Origin: Enterococcus termitis
GTDB lineage: Bacteria; Bacillota; Bacilli; Lactobacillales; Enterococcaceae
Direction: 5' to 3'
Assembly: GCF_001730305.1 (NCBI RefSeq)
Contig: NZ_MIJY01000045.1
Coordinates: 186,001 to 250,000, forward strand
DNA: 64,000 nt
Below the pieces are notes generated by a model that saw only the letters and a program-made list of their open reading frames with translations, had not been told where the DNA came from and did not search any database. This document shows positions 1 through 8,906 of the stretch, piece after piece. Both the position numbers and the translations under genes were made by a program. Positions within the stretch are counted from its first letter, which is position 1; each line of letters begins with the position of its first letter.

Positions 1-578
1 ATGTATCAGAAGGTCAAGTGCTATTGGATGGTGTGGATGTTCGTGACTATCAATTAAGTGCATTACGTAATAAAATCGGTTATATTCCGCAAAAAGCTCT
101 CCTGTTTACAGGAACGATCGCTGAAAATCTGCGCTACGGTAAAGAAGATGCGACAATCGAAGAAATGGAGCAGGCGGCAGATATCGCGCAGGCTTCAGAG
201 TTTATTTCACAAAAGCCTGATGGCTATGATGAACTTCTTTCAGAGGGCGGAGCAAACTTTTCGGGTGGTCAAAAACAACGTCTGGCAATTGCCAGAGCAG
301 TGATTCGTCGCCCAGAAGTATATATTTTTGATGACAGCTTTTCGGCTTTAGATTACCAAACAGATGCGAATTTAAGAGCACGTTTGAAAAAAGAAACAAC
401 AGAATCAACTGTGTTGATCGTCGCACAACGTGTAGGAACGATCATGAATGCAGATAAAATCGTCGTCTTGAATGAAGGCGATGTTGTCGGTATCGGTACC
501 CACCGAGAATTACTTGAGAATTGCCCTATCTACTATGATATTGCTGCTTCTCAATTGTCAGAGGAGGAATTAGCATGA
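1..578 (+). CDS. efrA: ABC exporter subunit EfrA, C-terminal part (partial, open at left edge)
   Basis: This is the nucleotide-binding half of an ABC multidrug exporter. The reading frame is open from the first bases, so the membrane domain and Walker A lie outside the window. Visible are the Q-loop (GYIPQ), the canonical signature FSGGQ, a Walker B ending FDDSFSALD in which the catalytic Glu is replaced by Asp, and a switch region AQR in place of the usual His. These are the marks of the degenerate ATP site of a heterodimeric exporter. It overlaps efrB by 4 bp (ATGA). The pairing, and the lia locus downstream, match the enterococcal EfrAB drug exporter. The name rests on context and recall; other heterodimeric pairs such as EfrCD are the alternative. 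Confidence 0.85.
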   Translation, partial: VSEGQVLLDGVDVRDYQLSALRNKIGYIPQKALLFTGTIAENLRYGKEDATIEEMEQAADIAQASEFISQKPDGYDELLSEGGANFSGGQKQRLAIARAVIRRPEVYIFDDSFSALDYQTDANLRARLKKETTESTVLIVAQRVGTIMNADKIVVLNEGDVVGIGTHRELLENCPIYYDIAASQLSEEELA

Positions 579-2341
579 AAAACGCATTCTCTTCCATTAA
601 ACGTTTAGGTAGATACATTAATCCTTACAAAGGAACATTTATTTTAGTGATTATTTTTACTGTTTTAACGGTAGCCTTTAATGCAGCGATGCCGTATGTC
701 TCTGGTTTGCCGATTACTGAAATCAGTAAAAATGTCGCAGCAGGTGAAGGGCTGAATTATCCTTACATCATTCAATGTCTGATTTGGATTTTGATTGTTG
801 GCGTAGGTTATTGCGGCGCACAATTTTTGTCAGGTTTTTTGATGGCAACAGTCGTTCAACATTCCATGCGTGATTTACGGAAAGACATTGATGAAAAAAT
901 CAATCGTTTGCCAGTTTCTTATTTTGATAAAAATCAACAGGGAAACATTTTGTCTCGTGTCACAAATGATGTTGATGCAGTCAGTAATGCAATGCAGCAA
1001 AGTTTTATCAATATCGTTTCAGCTGTCTTAGGTATTGTGATGGCAGTAGCGATGATGTTTTATATCAATTGGCTGATGGCATTGATTTCACTCATCATGA
1101 TTCCGTTATCTCTGTTCATTTCAAAAACGATCGTTGGTATTTCACAAAAATACTTTCAAGGAATGCAAAATGCTCTTGGAGATCTAAATGGATACGTTCA
1201 AGAGAATATGACTGGATTCAGCGTGTTGAAACTTTACGGACGTGAGAGCGAAACACTCAAAGGTTTTAAGAAAGTAAACCACAACTTAAACAATTTTGGA
1301 TTTAAAGCCTCCTTTATTTCAGGATTGATGTTGCCGCTTGTACAGATGACTGCTTATGGAACCTATATTGGAATGGCCGTTTTAGGGAGTTACTATGTCA
1401 TTACTGGTGTAATCGTTGTAGGTCAGTTGCAAGCATTCATTCAATACATCTGGCAAGTCAGTCAGCCAATGGGAAATATCACCCAATTATCTGCTGCGTT
1501 ACAGAGTGCATCGGCAGCGACAACACGCGTTTTTGAAATTTTAGATGAGCAAGAAGAAGAATTGAACGAACAAGATGTACCCTTACCAAAAGAACTTCAT
1601 GGTTCTGTTCAGTTTGAAAATGTCAGCTTTAGTTATGACCCTAAAAAACCGTTGATCAGAAACCTAAACTTTGAGGTAAAAGCAGGACAAACTGTGGCGA
1701 TCGTTGGACCAACAGGTGCAGGGAAAACTACCTTGATCAACTTATTGATGCGTTTTTATGACGTGAATGAAGGGGCAATCAAAGTTGACGGTATCGACAC
1801 GAAAAAGATGGATCGAAGCGATGTTCGTTCCGTATTTGGTATGGTCCTACAGGACGCATGGCTCTATGAAGGAACGATTGCTGATAATATTCGTTTTGGT
1901 AAACTGGATGCAACGGATTATGAAATTGTTGATGCGGCGAAAACAGCCAATGTCGATCACTTTATCCGTACAATGCCAGACGGCTATGAAATGGAGATCA
2001 ATTCCGAAGGAGACAATGTTTCGCTAGGGCAAAAACAATTATTGACGATTGCTAGAGCGGTAATCTCAGATCCAAAAATTTTGATTTTAGATGAAGCGAC
2101 AAGCTCAGTCGATACACGTCTGGAAGCATTGATCCAAAAAGCAATGGATCGAGTGATGGAAGGGCGGACAAGTTTTGTGATCGCTCACCGACTGTCTACG
2201 ATTCGAGAAGCTGATTTGATACTGGTTATGAATCAGGGTGAAATCATTGAAAAAGGAACACATAATGAACTATTAGAACAAGGCGGTTTTTATGAAAAAC
2301 TGTATAATAGTCAATTCGCTGAAGATGGCGACTATGATTAA
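575..2341 (+). CDS. efrB: ABC exporter subunit EfrB (permease-ATPase)
   Basis: This is the partner half-transporter: a six-helix ABC exporter membrane domain (about residues 20-310) followed by an ATPase domain (about 345-580). Walker A (GPTGAGKTT), Walker B with catalytic Glu (ILDEATSSVD) and the switch His (IAHRLSTI) are intact, while the signature is altered to VSLGQ. The degenerate site would therefore combine EfrA Walker A/B with the EfrB signature, and the active site would pair EfrB Walker A/B with EfrA FSGGQ. At 588 aa it is full length for the family. It starts at the ATG that overlaps the efrA stop, and a terminator follows at once. Expected role: efflux of amphipathic drugs and dyes across the cell membrane. 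Confidence 0.9.
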   Translation: MKNAFSSIKRLGRYINPYKGTFILVIIFTVLTVAFNAAMPYVSGLPITEISKNVAAGEGLNYPYIIQCLIWILIVGVGYCGAQFLSGFLMATVVQHSMRDLRKDIDEKINRLPVSYFDKNQQGNILSRVTNDVDAVSNAMQQSFINIVSAVLGIVMAVAMMFYINWLMALISLIMIPLSLFISKTIVGISQKYFQGMQNALGDLNGYVQENMTGFSVLKLYGRESETLKGFKKVNHNLNNFGFKASFISGLMLPLVQMTAYGTYIGMAVLGSYYVITGVIVVGQLQAFIQYIWQVSQPMGNITQLSAALQSASAATTRVFEILDEQEEELNEQDVPLPKELHGSVQFENVSFSYDPKKPLIRNLNFEVKAGQTVAIVGPTGAGKTTLINLLMRFYDVNEGAIKVDGIDTKKMDRSDVRSVFGMVLQDAWLYEGTIADNIRFGKLDATDYEIVDAAKTANVDHFIRTMPDGYEMEINSEGDNVSLGQKQLLTIARAVISDPKILILDEATSSVDTRLEALIQKAMDRVMEGRTSFVIAHRLSTIREADLILVMNQGEIIEKGTHNELLEQGGFYEKLYNSQFAEDGDYD

Positions 2342-2348
2342 ATGAATG

Positions 2349-2378
2349 AAAAAAGACACTCTTTCGGGTGTCTTTTTT
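2349..2378 (+). terminator. Rho-independent terminator after efrAB
   Basis: GACAC and GTGTC arms around a short loop containing ttcgg, flanked by A and T runs, lie 8 bp after the efrB stop. Confidence 0.85.
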
Positions 2379-2456
2379 CTATTAGCTAATGGAACATATT
2401 GATCTCAATATTTACCTATATTTGTTATACTTAGGATATCAAAAGAGGTGGAGCAA

Positions 2457-2948
2457 ATGACAAAAGAATACTACATTGCGCCAAGTGCTGATGTTTATGG
2501 ACGTGTGGAGCTGGCGAAAGATACAAGTGTTTGGTTTCAAGCAGTAATCAGAGGAGATAATAATGTAGTCAGGATTGGTACCGGAAGTAATGTGCAGGAT
2601 GGAACGATCATTCATGTCGATTCAGATGCACCAGTCAGCATCGGTGAAAACGTAACGATCGGTCATCAATGCATACTTCATGGCTGTACAGTCGAAGATG
2701 GCGCATTGATCGGCATGGGTTCAACGATTTTAAATCATGCAAAAATTGGCAAAAACAGTTTGATTGGAGCAGGTTCCTTAGTGACTGAAGGAGTAGAAAT
2801 CCCCGAAAATGTTTTAGCATTTGGACGTCCGGCAAAAGTGATTCGGCCATTAACGAGAGAAGAAATCCGTAAAAACAAAGAAAATGCTCAACAGTATGTA
2901 GAACGTTCAAAAGAATTCCTTACAGAGAACTATCCAAGATTATCTTAA
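2457..2948 (+). CDS. Gamma-carbonic anhydrase-like hexapeptide-repeat protein
   Basis: A left-handed beta-helix protein of the YrdA/gamma-carbonic-anhydrase family (163 aa). Hexapeptide repeats run through most of it (for example RGDNNVVRIG, VSIGENVTIGHQ, LIGMGSTILNHAKIG), and it ends in a helical tail. Family metal-binding histidines are represented by IIHVD, IGHQ and LHGC. The ATG at 2457 was chosen because AGGTGGAG sits just upstream; a GTG at 2448 would overlap that ribosome site. The exact reaction cannot be told from sequence: carbonic anhydrase or an acyltransferase-like role are both possible. It lies 15 bp before a UDP-GlcNAc 2-epimerase gene, so co-transcription is likely. Confidence 0.8.
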   Translation: MTKEYYIAPSADVYGRVELAKDTSVWFQAVIRGDNNVVRIGTGSNVQDGTIIHVDSDAPVSIGENVTIGHQCILHGCTVEDGALIGMGSTILNHAKIGKNSLIGAGSLVTEGVEIPENVLAFGRPAKVIRPLTREEIRKNKENAQQYVERSKEFLTENYPRLS

Positions 2949-2963
2949 AATGAGGTGAGATCA

Positions 2964-4109
2964 ATGAAAAAGATAAAAGTAATGACTGTGTTTGGCACAC
3001 GACCAGAAGCGATTAAAATGGCACCACTGATTAAAGAATTAGAAAAGCATCCAGATCGATTCGACTCAGTTGTAACGGTGTCTGCACAACATCGACAAAT
3101 GCTTGATCAAGTATTGACGGATTTTAAAATCAGCCCAAATCATGACTTGGATATCATGAAAGCAGGTCAAACATTGGCGGATATTACTAGTCAGGTTTTA
3201 ACCCATTTACCACCTGTTTTAGAACTGGAGCAACCAGATATCGTTCTCGTTCACGGTGATACGACTACGTCTTTCGCAGCTGCATTATCCGCTTTTTACC
3301 AGCAGATTCCTATTGGTCATGTCGAAGCAGGATTGCGCACATGGGAGAAATATTCACCATTTCCAGAGGAACTGAATCGTCAACTTGTTGATGATTTGAC
3401 AGATATCTATTTTGCGCCAACAGTGGAAAGTAAAGAGAATTTATTGAAAGAGAATCATCCTGAAAAACAAATCTACATCACAGGAAATACTGCGATTGAC
3501 GCAATGGCTTATACGATCGATGAAGACTACCATAATGAAGTCTTGGATAAGATTGCCAAGGAACAGCGCTTGATTTTAATGACGATGCATCGAAGAGAAA
3601 ATTTAGGAACACCAATGGCACAAGTTTTTAAAGCTGTTCGCCGTTTCGTTGAAGAAAATGCTGATGTCGAAGTCGTTTTTCCCATGCACAAAAATCCTAA
3701 AGTTCGAATGATTGCTGAAACGTATTTAGCTGGATTCGACCGTATTCACTTGATCGAGCCATTAGATGTGAGAGATTTTCAAAACTTTGCTGCACGAAGT
3801 TACTTGATTTTGACTGATTCAGGCGGGGTTCAAGAAGAAGCGCCATCTTTAGGTGTGCCAGTACTTGTTTTAAGAGAGACAACGGAACGTCCAGAAGGTG
3901 TGGAAGCCGGGACACTAAAATTAGTAGGAACAGATGAAACAATCGTCTATGAAGCGGTTAAAGAATTGTTGACAGACAAGAAGGCTTATAAAAAAATGTC
4001 GCATGCAGCGAATCCTTATGGAGATGGAAAAGCTAGCGGGCGGATCCTAGCAGCGATCGCTTATGCCTTCAATCAATCAGAAGAATTACCGTCGTCCTTT
4101 GAAGGCTAA
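2964..4109 (+). CDS. wecB: UDP-N-acetylglucosamine 2-epimerase (non-hydrolysing)
   Basis: Interconverts UDP-GlcNAc and UDP-ManNAc in the cytoplasm, feeding ManNAc into cell-wall polysaccharides. The GT-B-fold N-terminus FGTRPEAIKM, the central HGDTTTS and HVEAGLRT motifs and the C-terminal TDSGGVQEEAP motif are all present, and 381 aa is a normal length. The ATG at 2964 follows GAGGTGAG; the upstream in-frame start at 2955 would lie on that ribosome site. Enterococci usually hold this gene apart from their polysaccharide loci, as here. The symbol wecB is used in the family sense; mnaA is a synonym. Confidence 0.93.
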   Translation: MKKIKVMTVFGTRPEAIKMAPLIKELEKHPDRFDSVVTVSAQHRQMLDQVLTDFKISPNHDLDIMKAGQTLADITSQVLTHLPPVLELEQPDIVLVHGDTTTSFAAALSAFYQQIPIGHVEAGLRTWEKYSPFPEELNRQLVDDLTDIYFAPTVESKENLLKENHPEKQIYITGNTAIDAMAYTIDEDYHNEVLDKIAKEQRLILMTMHRRENLGTPMAQVFKAVRRFVEENADVEVVFPMHKNPKVRMIAETYLAGFDRIHLIEPLDVRDFQNFAARSYLILTDSGGVQEEAPSLGVPVLVLRETTERPEGVEAGTLKLVGTDETIVYEAVKELLTDKKAYKKMSHAANPYGDGKASGRILAAIAYAFNQSEELPSSFEG

Positions 4110-4148
4110 AGTCGACGAGTCAAAATAATAGAAGGAGTGAAGAACAAC

Positions 4149-4502
4149 ATGTACTTGAATATAAGTGAAGAAGCAAAAGCAAAACTGATGCCTTACGTAG
4201 AAAGCCAAGCAGTTATTATTTTGGACCTAGATGATGGCGTCGGGAAATATTCAAAAATGGGTGTGTGTTCTCTGGATACAAGTTTCCGTATTTTGTTATT
4301 GGATCAGTCACAGGATAGATCTGATTTTACTGCAACGATACGTTCAGAACTTGGAACAATCTATATCAAGGATTATTCTCCTCGGTACTTGGATAAGGAG
4401 ATGACATTGGATATCGACCCTCGATTACAAGTTTTGAAACTAAGCAGTTCTAGTGGTATTTTAGATGGGAATGTACCTATTGTAGATTTAAGAGGAAAAT
4501 AA
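4149..4502 (+). CDS. HesB/IscA-fold (FeS_biosyn-like) family protein
   Basis: A 117-aa protein resembling the YqkB-type branch of the iron-sulfur biosynthesis fold (beta-rich, with motif IILDLDDGVGKYSKMGVC). It has only one cysteine, so the three-Cys scaffold of true IscA proteins is absent and an Fe-S carrier role is doubtful. GAAGGAG at 4131-4137 serves the ATG at 4149; the upstream GTG at 4137 overlaps that site and was rejected. A strong bidirectional terminator follows. Function unknown; assignment to the fold is inference from residue pattern. Confidence 0.65.
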   Translation: MYLNISEEAKAKLMPYVESQAVIILDLDDGVGKYSKMGVCSLDTSFRILLLDQSQDRSDFTATIRSELGTIYIKDYSPRYLDKEMTLDIDPRLQVLKLSSSSGILDGNVPIVDLRGK

Positions 4503-4528
4503 AGGATAAACGTATCTTGTTCTAAGAA

Positions 4529-4588
4529 ATAAGCCGATATTCACAAAATTGATCAAACAATTTTCGTGAGTATCGGCTTATTTTTTTA
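4529..4588. terminator. Bidirectional terminator between convergent genes
   Basis: AAGCCGATA and TATCGGCTT arms with inner AAAATTG/CAATTTT pairing, flanked by A-rich and T-rich runs. It lies between a plus-strand gene and the 3' end of the minus-strand flavin reductase gene. Confidence 0.8.
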
Positions 4589-4700
4589 TTTTTTCAGATG
4601 TCAAAACTTAGTAGGAATTTGATGTGAGCAGCGTAAAACAATCATCGCTGTTGTTTATGCAGTTTTTAACCATGAACGAGTTATTTTCACCCGAACCTTT

Positions 4701-5321
4701 CTATTTCGGTCTTTTTAATTCGAATAGATCGCCGATATGAGCAAAGGTTGCACCAGCCAATCGAGCCAAAGGATTAAATTTTTCTGGTAAAATATATTCT
4801 TTCTCCCTGTCAAAAATCTCTTCTGCAAAATAGAAATCAGTTATTTCAACAATGAATAAATCTGTGATGATCTGCTCATCCCGATTTTTTATCGGAACAT
4901 ATTGATGCAGGCGAGCTTCCATTCGAATTGGCGCATCTTTAATTCCTGGTACTGCAACAGATTGACTGGCTACTGTTTCGATTTGATTCATGGTTATTTC
5001 ACTTTGTTCAGACGGTAAAGAGGCTGCCGTCTGATTCATTGCTTTCACCTGTGGATCAGACACTAAGTGGATAACCAATTCGTGTGTATCGAGAATGTTT
5101 TTAGCGGTATCCTTCATTTCTTTGCCTTTTCTTAAAATCGATAACGTCGCTAATGGAATCTCAGAGGCTGCGGCATTAAAAAAACTAAAAGGGGCAGCGT
5201 TGATTCCTTGTGTAGCAGTATTCAACGAGGTTACCCAAGCAATCGGTCGAGGAATGATACTGCCGGATAAAAATTTGTAGCTTTGTTGTTCTGTCAGTTT
5301 GTTTGTTGGATAATGTAGCAT
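4701..5321 (-). CDS. Flavin reductase family protein (FMN-binding split barrel)
   Basis: A 206-aa protein of the flavin reductase-like FMN-binding family. Typical features are SGSIIPRPIAWVTSLN near the N-terminus and the NAAPFSFFNAAAS segment that shapes the flavin pocket. The ATG at 5321 follows GGAGA; longer in-frame starts would run into the upstream dioxygenase gene. It is the second gene of a minus-strand pair with a ring-cleaving dioxygenase, 22 bp downstream of it, which suggests a joint role in handling quinones or aromatic compounds. Partner and substrate are inferred. Confidence 0.82.
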   Translation of the reverse strand: MLHYPTNKLTEQQSYKFLSGSIIPRPIAWVTSLNTATQGINAAPFSFFNAAASEIPLATLSILRKGKEMKDTAKNILDTHELVIHLVSDPQVKAMNQTAASLPSEQSEITMNQIETVASQSVAVPGIKDAPIRMEARLHQYVPIKNRDEQIITDLFIVEITDFYFAEEIFDREKEYILPEKFNPLARLAGATFAHIGDLFELKRPK

Positions 5322-5343
5322 TTGTTTTCTCCAATTCTTAAGT

Positions 5344-6315
5344 TTAGCGTTGAACGTTAGCATCAGAAGTATCAAATGGTCTAACATACGCTTCTATTTC
5401 TGCTCGTTTGCTTTCTAAAAATGGTGGTAATGACAATTTTTCTCCTGCCGCTTCATACGTTTCATCTTCTAAAAAGCCAGGACCGTCTGTAGCTAGTTCA
5501 AATAATACATGAGGCGCTGCTCTAAAATAATCTGATTTAAAATAAAAACGTTCAACAAAACCAGAATTCGGGAAACGCAGCTGATTGATTTTATCAATCC
5601 AAAAACGTAATGCTTCTTCATCTTCAACTCGTAGAGCTAAATGGTGTACATTTCCAAAACCTTCTTGTGCTTCTGGAAGATCTTCACGGTGTTCGACGAT
5701 AATGCTGGCACCATTGCCGCCTTCGCCCACTTCAAACAAATGGAAGCTTCCCTCAGCATCTACTAGCTTAAACCCTAATACTTCAGACAAGACTAACTGC
5801 ATATGTTCAAAATTTGTAACAGTTACAAAGACAGGTCCCAAACCGACCAACGCATGTTCAGCAGGAACATTTGTCTTTTTCCAGGGAACACCAGCAGCAA
5901 CTCCAACATTTTTTTCATCAGAAATCAATTGATAACGTTGATGATCGAAGTCCTCAAATTCAAGATATTTTTTCCCGAAACGCTCTTGGATTTCTCCATG
6001 ATCGATTTGATGTTCATTAAAACGGTCGACCCAATAATCTAAAGAGGCATCGCTTTTTACTCGGAAAGAGGTACGAGAAATCGTATTTGTTCCCTTCGTA
6101 CCTTTTGGAAGACCTGGAAAATCAAAAAAAGTCATGTCCGTACCAGCTGATCCTTGATCATCTGCAAAAAATAGATGATAGGTTTGAATGTCATCTTGAT
6201 TGACTGTCTTTTTGATTAGTCGTAAACCTAAGGTATCAGTAAAGAATTGATAAATTTTTTCTGCACTAGAAGTCATTGCAGTGACGTGATGGATTCCTTT
6301 AATTGTTTTATTCAT
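5344..6315 (-). CDS. Ring-cleaving dioxygenase of the glyoxalase/VOC superfamily (MhqO/MhqA-like)
   Basis: A 323-aa protein with two vicinal-oxygen-chelate modules. The first starts at IKGIHHVTAMTSSA with a metal-type His; the second contains FGNVHHLALRVEDEEAL, and FELATDGPGF supplies the third ligand region. The length and layout match the MhqO/MhqA ring-cleaving dioxygenases induced by quinones in firmicutes. The ATG at 6315 follows GGAGGT on the minus strand. The promoter region carries a perfect 7-3-7 palindrome, consistent with control by a MarR- or HxlR-type thiol regulator; none is encoded nearby. The physiological substrate is unknown. Confidence 0.85.
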   Translation of the reverse strand: MNKTIKGIHHVTAMTSSAEKIYQFFTDTLGLRLIKKTVNQDDIQTYHLFFADDQGSAGTDMTFFDFPGLPKGTKGTNTISRTSFRVKSDASLDYWVDRFNEHQIDHGEIQERFGKKYLEFEDFDHQRYQLISDEKNVGVAAGVPWKKTNVPAEHALVGLGPVFVTVTNFEHMQLVLSEVLGFKLVDAEGSFHLFEVGEGGNGASIIVEHREDLPEAQEGFGNVHHLALRVEDEEALRFWIDKINQLRFPNSGFVERFYFKSDYFRAAPHVLFELATDGPGFLEDETYEAAGEKLSLPPFLESKRAEIEAYVRPFDTSDANVQR

Positions 6316-6346
6316 GTTATAAACCTCCAAATGTTTTAGATATTTA

Positions 6347-6363
6347 ACTTACTAAAAGTAAGT
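6347..6363. promoter_or_regulatory. Perfect palindrome, candidate operator for the dioxygenase-flavin reductase pair
   Basis: ACTTACT-aaa-AGTAAGT is a perfect inverted repeat 32 bp upstream of the dioxygenase ATG. The position suits an operator. YodB/MhqR-type regulators control such genes in Bacillus, but the exact site here is not a known consensus to me. Confidence 0.5.
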
Positions 6364-6471
6364 ATATGCTAATTTGTTCTTTTTAGCAACTACTTTGACT
6401 AACTATTGATAGAAAAGTTAAAGAAGAGTAAGATAATGATTAACAGTGTAGTAAAGAAAGTAGGGAGAAAG

Positions 6472-7341
6472 ATGGAAGAGAAAAAAACGTTTCATATCAA
6501 TGGTTACCTTGCATTGATTGTATTGATCATTTTGATCGTCATCGGCGGCTATAGTTTTTATTTTGGGGTAATTGATGAAAGTCTCGTTATGATTACGATC
6601 AGTATTATTTTGTGGGTTATTTCGGGTTTATTTTTAAGTTCTCTAACGATCGTCAGTCCTAATCAAGCCAAAGCTATTTTATTTTTTGGACAATATCTAG
6701 GAACGATTAAAGATAATGGTTTATTTGTAACAACGCCATTGACGCAAAAGATCAATGTCTCTTTAAAAGTCCGAAATTTCAATAGCTCTTTGTTGAAGGT
6801 AAATGATTCTGACGGCAATCCAATTGAAATTTCTGCGGTGATCGTTTTTAAGGTAGTTGATACTGCTAAAGCATTATTTGATGTTGACCGTTATCAAGAC
6901 TTTGTAGAGATCCAAAGTGAAACGGCTATTCGTCATATTGCGACTCAATACCCTTACGATACCTTCAATGAAGATGATCTTACCTTAAGAGGAAACACAA
7001 ACGAAGTGTCAGAAGAATTAGCCAAAGAATTACAGGAGCGTTTATCCGTTGCAGGAGTTGAAGTCATCGAAACACGCTTGAATCACTTGGCATATGCTAC
7101 TGAAATTGCTAGTGCGATGCTTCAAAGACAACAAGCTAAAGCCATTTTATCTGCTCGTCAAATTATTGTAGAAGGCGCAGTTTCAATGACTCAGATGGCT
7201 TTAGAACAAATTGAAGATGGTCAGGAAATCAATTTTACAGATGATCGTAAAGTTCAATTGATCAATAATTTGCTAGTATCGATCATTACTGATAAAGGGA
7301 CACAGCCTGTAATCAATACAGGAGATGTGACTGAACGCTAG
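6472..7341 (+). CDS. SPFH/band-7 domain membrane protein
   Basis: A 289-aa protein with a short N-terminal tail, two closely spaced hydrophobic helices (about residues 10-58), then an SPFH domain beginning VSPNQAKAILFFGQYLGTIKDNG, with the typical SAVIVFKVVDT and NHLAYATEIASAMLQRQQAKA segments. The family forms oligomeric membrane assemblies (stomatin/flotillin/HflK type) whose bacterial roles are mostly unclear. The ATG at 6472 follows AGGGAG; an upstream TTG frame lacks a ribosome site. It is followed 17 bp later by a HAD phosphatase gene, probably co-transcribed. Confidence 0.85.
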   Translation: MEEKKTFHINGYLALIVLIILIVIGGYSFYFGVIDESLVMITISIILWVISGLFLSSLTIVSPNQAKAILFFGQYLGTIKDNGLFVTTPLTQKINVSLKVRNFNSSLLKVNDSDGNPIEISAVIVFKVVDTAKALFDVDRYQDFVEIQSETAIRHIATQYPYDTFNEDDLTLRGNTNEVSEELAKELQERLSVAGVEVIETRLNHLAYATEIASAMLQRQQAKAILSARQIIVEGAVSMTQMALEQIEDGQEINFTDDRKVQLINNLLVSIITDKGTQPVINTGDVTER

Positions 7342-7358
7342 AGAAAGTGAGACTTTTT

Positions 7359-8012
7359 ATGCACTATAAAACGATTTTATTTGATTTAGACGGGACAATT
7401 ACAGACTCAGGTGAAGGAATCATAAATTCTGTCAGCTATGCGTTGAAAAAAATGAATTTACCTATCACAGACAAAAAGAAATTATATTCGTTTATCGGAC
7501 CGCCATTAAATGATTCTTTCAGAACCTTTTATCAACTGGATGAAGGTTCTGTGGAGCAGGCAGTCAACTATTACCGAGAAAACTACCAGCTTAAAGGAAT
7601 GTATGAAAATCATATCTATGCGGGGATTGTAGAGCTGTTGACCACATTAAAAAACGCAGGTTGTCACATGTATATCGCTACGTCTAAACCAGAAGTCTAT
7701 GCAAAGCAAATTTTGGATCATTTTGATTTAAGCGGTTATTTTACTGGAATCTATGGAGCTAGTCTTGATAGCAAACGCTCTAAAAAAAGCGATGTCATCC
7801 GTTATGCATTGACCTCTGCAAATATAGTTGAGTTGAAAGAAGTAGTGATGATCGGTGATCGCAGTCATGATATTCTCGGTGCAAAAGAGAATCATCTAGC
7901 CAGTATTGGTGTGTTGTACGGCTTCGGTGATCAAGCCGAATTAGAAACGGCTGACGCTGATTATCTCGCTAAGACACCAGCAGAAATAGCAACAATTATT
8001 TTAGAAGAATAG
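7359..8012 (+). CDS. HAD-superfamily hydrolase, phosphoglycolate-phosphatase-like
   Basis: A 217-aa HAD subfamily IA hydrolase. Motif I is FDLDGTITDSG (nucleophile and acid Asp), motif II lies in IATSKPEVYA, the motif III Lys is in SKRSKKSDV, and motif IV is MIGDRSHDILGA. A helical cap sits between motifs I and II. The family removes phosphate from small metabolites (nucleotides, phosphoglycolate, pyrophosphate); the substrate here is unknown. The ATG at 7359 follows a weak AAAGTGAG site; the GTG at 7347 is less likely because it lies inside that site. Confidence 0.85.
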   Translation: MHYKTILFDLDGTITDSGEGIINSVSYALKKMNLPITDKKKLYSFIGPPLNDSFRTFYQLDEGSVEQAVNYYRENYQLKGMYENHIYAGIVELLTTLKNAGCHMYIATSKPEVYAKQILDHFDLSGYFTGIYGASLDSKRSKKSDVIRYALTSANIVELKEVVMIGDRSHDILGAKENHLASIGVLYGFGDQAELETADADYLAKTPAEIATIILEE

Positions 8013-8056
8013 AAAAAGGACGCAATCGACTCTTGGCTACCGTCTATTACGTTTTA

Positions 8057-8099
8057 GAGTGCGAAACAAAACTGATTTTTCGTTTTGTTTCGCACTTTC
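8057..8099. terminator. Palindromic hairpin/terminator, member of a repeated element family
   Basis: AGTGCGAAACAAAAC and GTTTTGTTTCGCACT form a perfect stem with T-rich loop and tail between convergent genes. The core is shared with the hairpin at 50508-50548. Confidence 0.75.
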
Positions 8100-8145
8100 T
8101 TCAGGTTTCAAGTGACTAAGGTAGGGTGTTAGCTTAGTCACTATT

Positions 8146-8652
8146 TTATTGATCAGGTAATCGATCATAAGCGAGACGATCGATAATGTCTCTATGAGCA
8201 GGATAAGCTGAGTATAGCTGTTCTTTAGTGAATAATTCGAAATCTTGATAATCAAATCCCGGCGAAACCATACAGCTGACCAAAGCAAAGTCATTCGCCT
8301 TATCAACTGTTGACCCAAAAATCGTATTTTTTGGAACAACTGCCTGTAATACTTCTCCTCTCTCGATATCATTTCCTAAACGAATGGTTTCATAATGACC
8401 ATTCGGATGAAGCAAATGAACACACAAAGAAGAGCCAGTGTGATAATACCAAACCTCATCTGATTTCAACCGATGAAAGTGTGAGGGGCTTTCATCTGTC
8501 AACAAAAAATGAATGCTTGTATAATAAGGTCTTTTTTCATTCGGAGCTGTCTGAATGATTTCTTCTGAACACAATAGTTGCTTAAAATAACCGCCTTCTG
8601 GGTGAGGCTCCAGTCCAAGTTGCTCAATCCAGTAATTTTGACTTTTTTCCAT
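8146..8652 (-). CDS. Cupin-fold protein of the DUF985 family
   Basis: A 168-aa single-domain beta-barrel protein. Characteristic motifs are LEPHPEGGYFKQ near the N-terminus, HFLLTDESPSHFHRLKSDEVWYYHTG (metal-type His/Glu cluster) and the C-terminal VSPGFDYQDFEL. These match the DUF985 cupins (yeast YML079w-like), some of which bind sugars or small ligands. GGAGGT precedes the ATG at 8652. It faces the nox gene across a 254-bp spacer. The biochemical role is unknown. Confidence 0.82.
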   Translation of the reverse strand: MEKSQNYWIEQLGLEPHPEGGYFKQLLCSEEIIQTAPNEKRPYYTSIHFLLTDESPSHFHRLKSDEVWYYHTGSSLCVHLLHPNGHYETIRLGNDIERGEVLQAVVPKNTIFGSTVDKANDFALVSCMVSPGFDYQDFELFTKEQLYSAYPAHRDIIDRLAYDRLPDQ

Positions 8653-8906
8653 GAAATACCTCCAAAATAATTTTTTTATCTAGATGATCATAACGATTGT
8701 ACAGCACTTTTTATCTATTTAAATGTAAACGAAGCCTTTAACAATAGTATATCTGTCTTTTCCTATAAAACCAATCGCATATCCTTTGATTTAGTAGAAA
8801 AAAGAGAAATTCTCAAATTTTTTAATCAAATTCGGAGAAATTGATAAAAGAAAGCCTTTTCTTCGGTTATAATTAAGTTCAATAAATCACATTAAAGGAG
8901 AGTCTT

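Noticed and set aside
2399-2431. Promoter TTGATC ... TATACT before the carbonic-anhydrase-like gene
   Set aside because: The spacing is 21 bp and no better -35 is present, so it was not listed as a feature.
8841-8873. nox promoter with TTGATA and TATAAT
   Set aside because: The two hexamers are 21 bp apart, too far for a standard promoter; only the TATAAT may be real.
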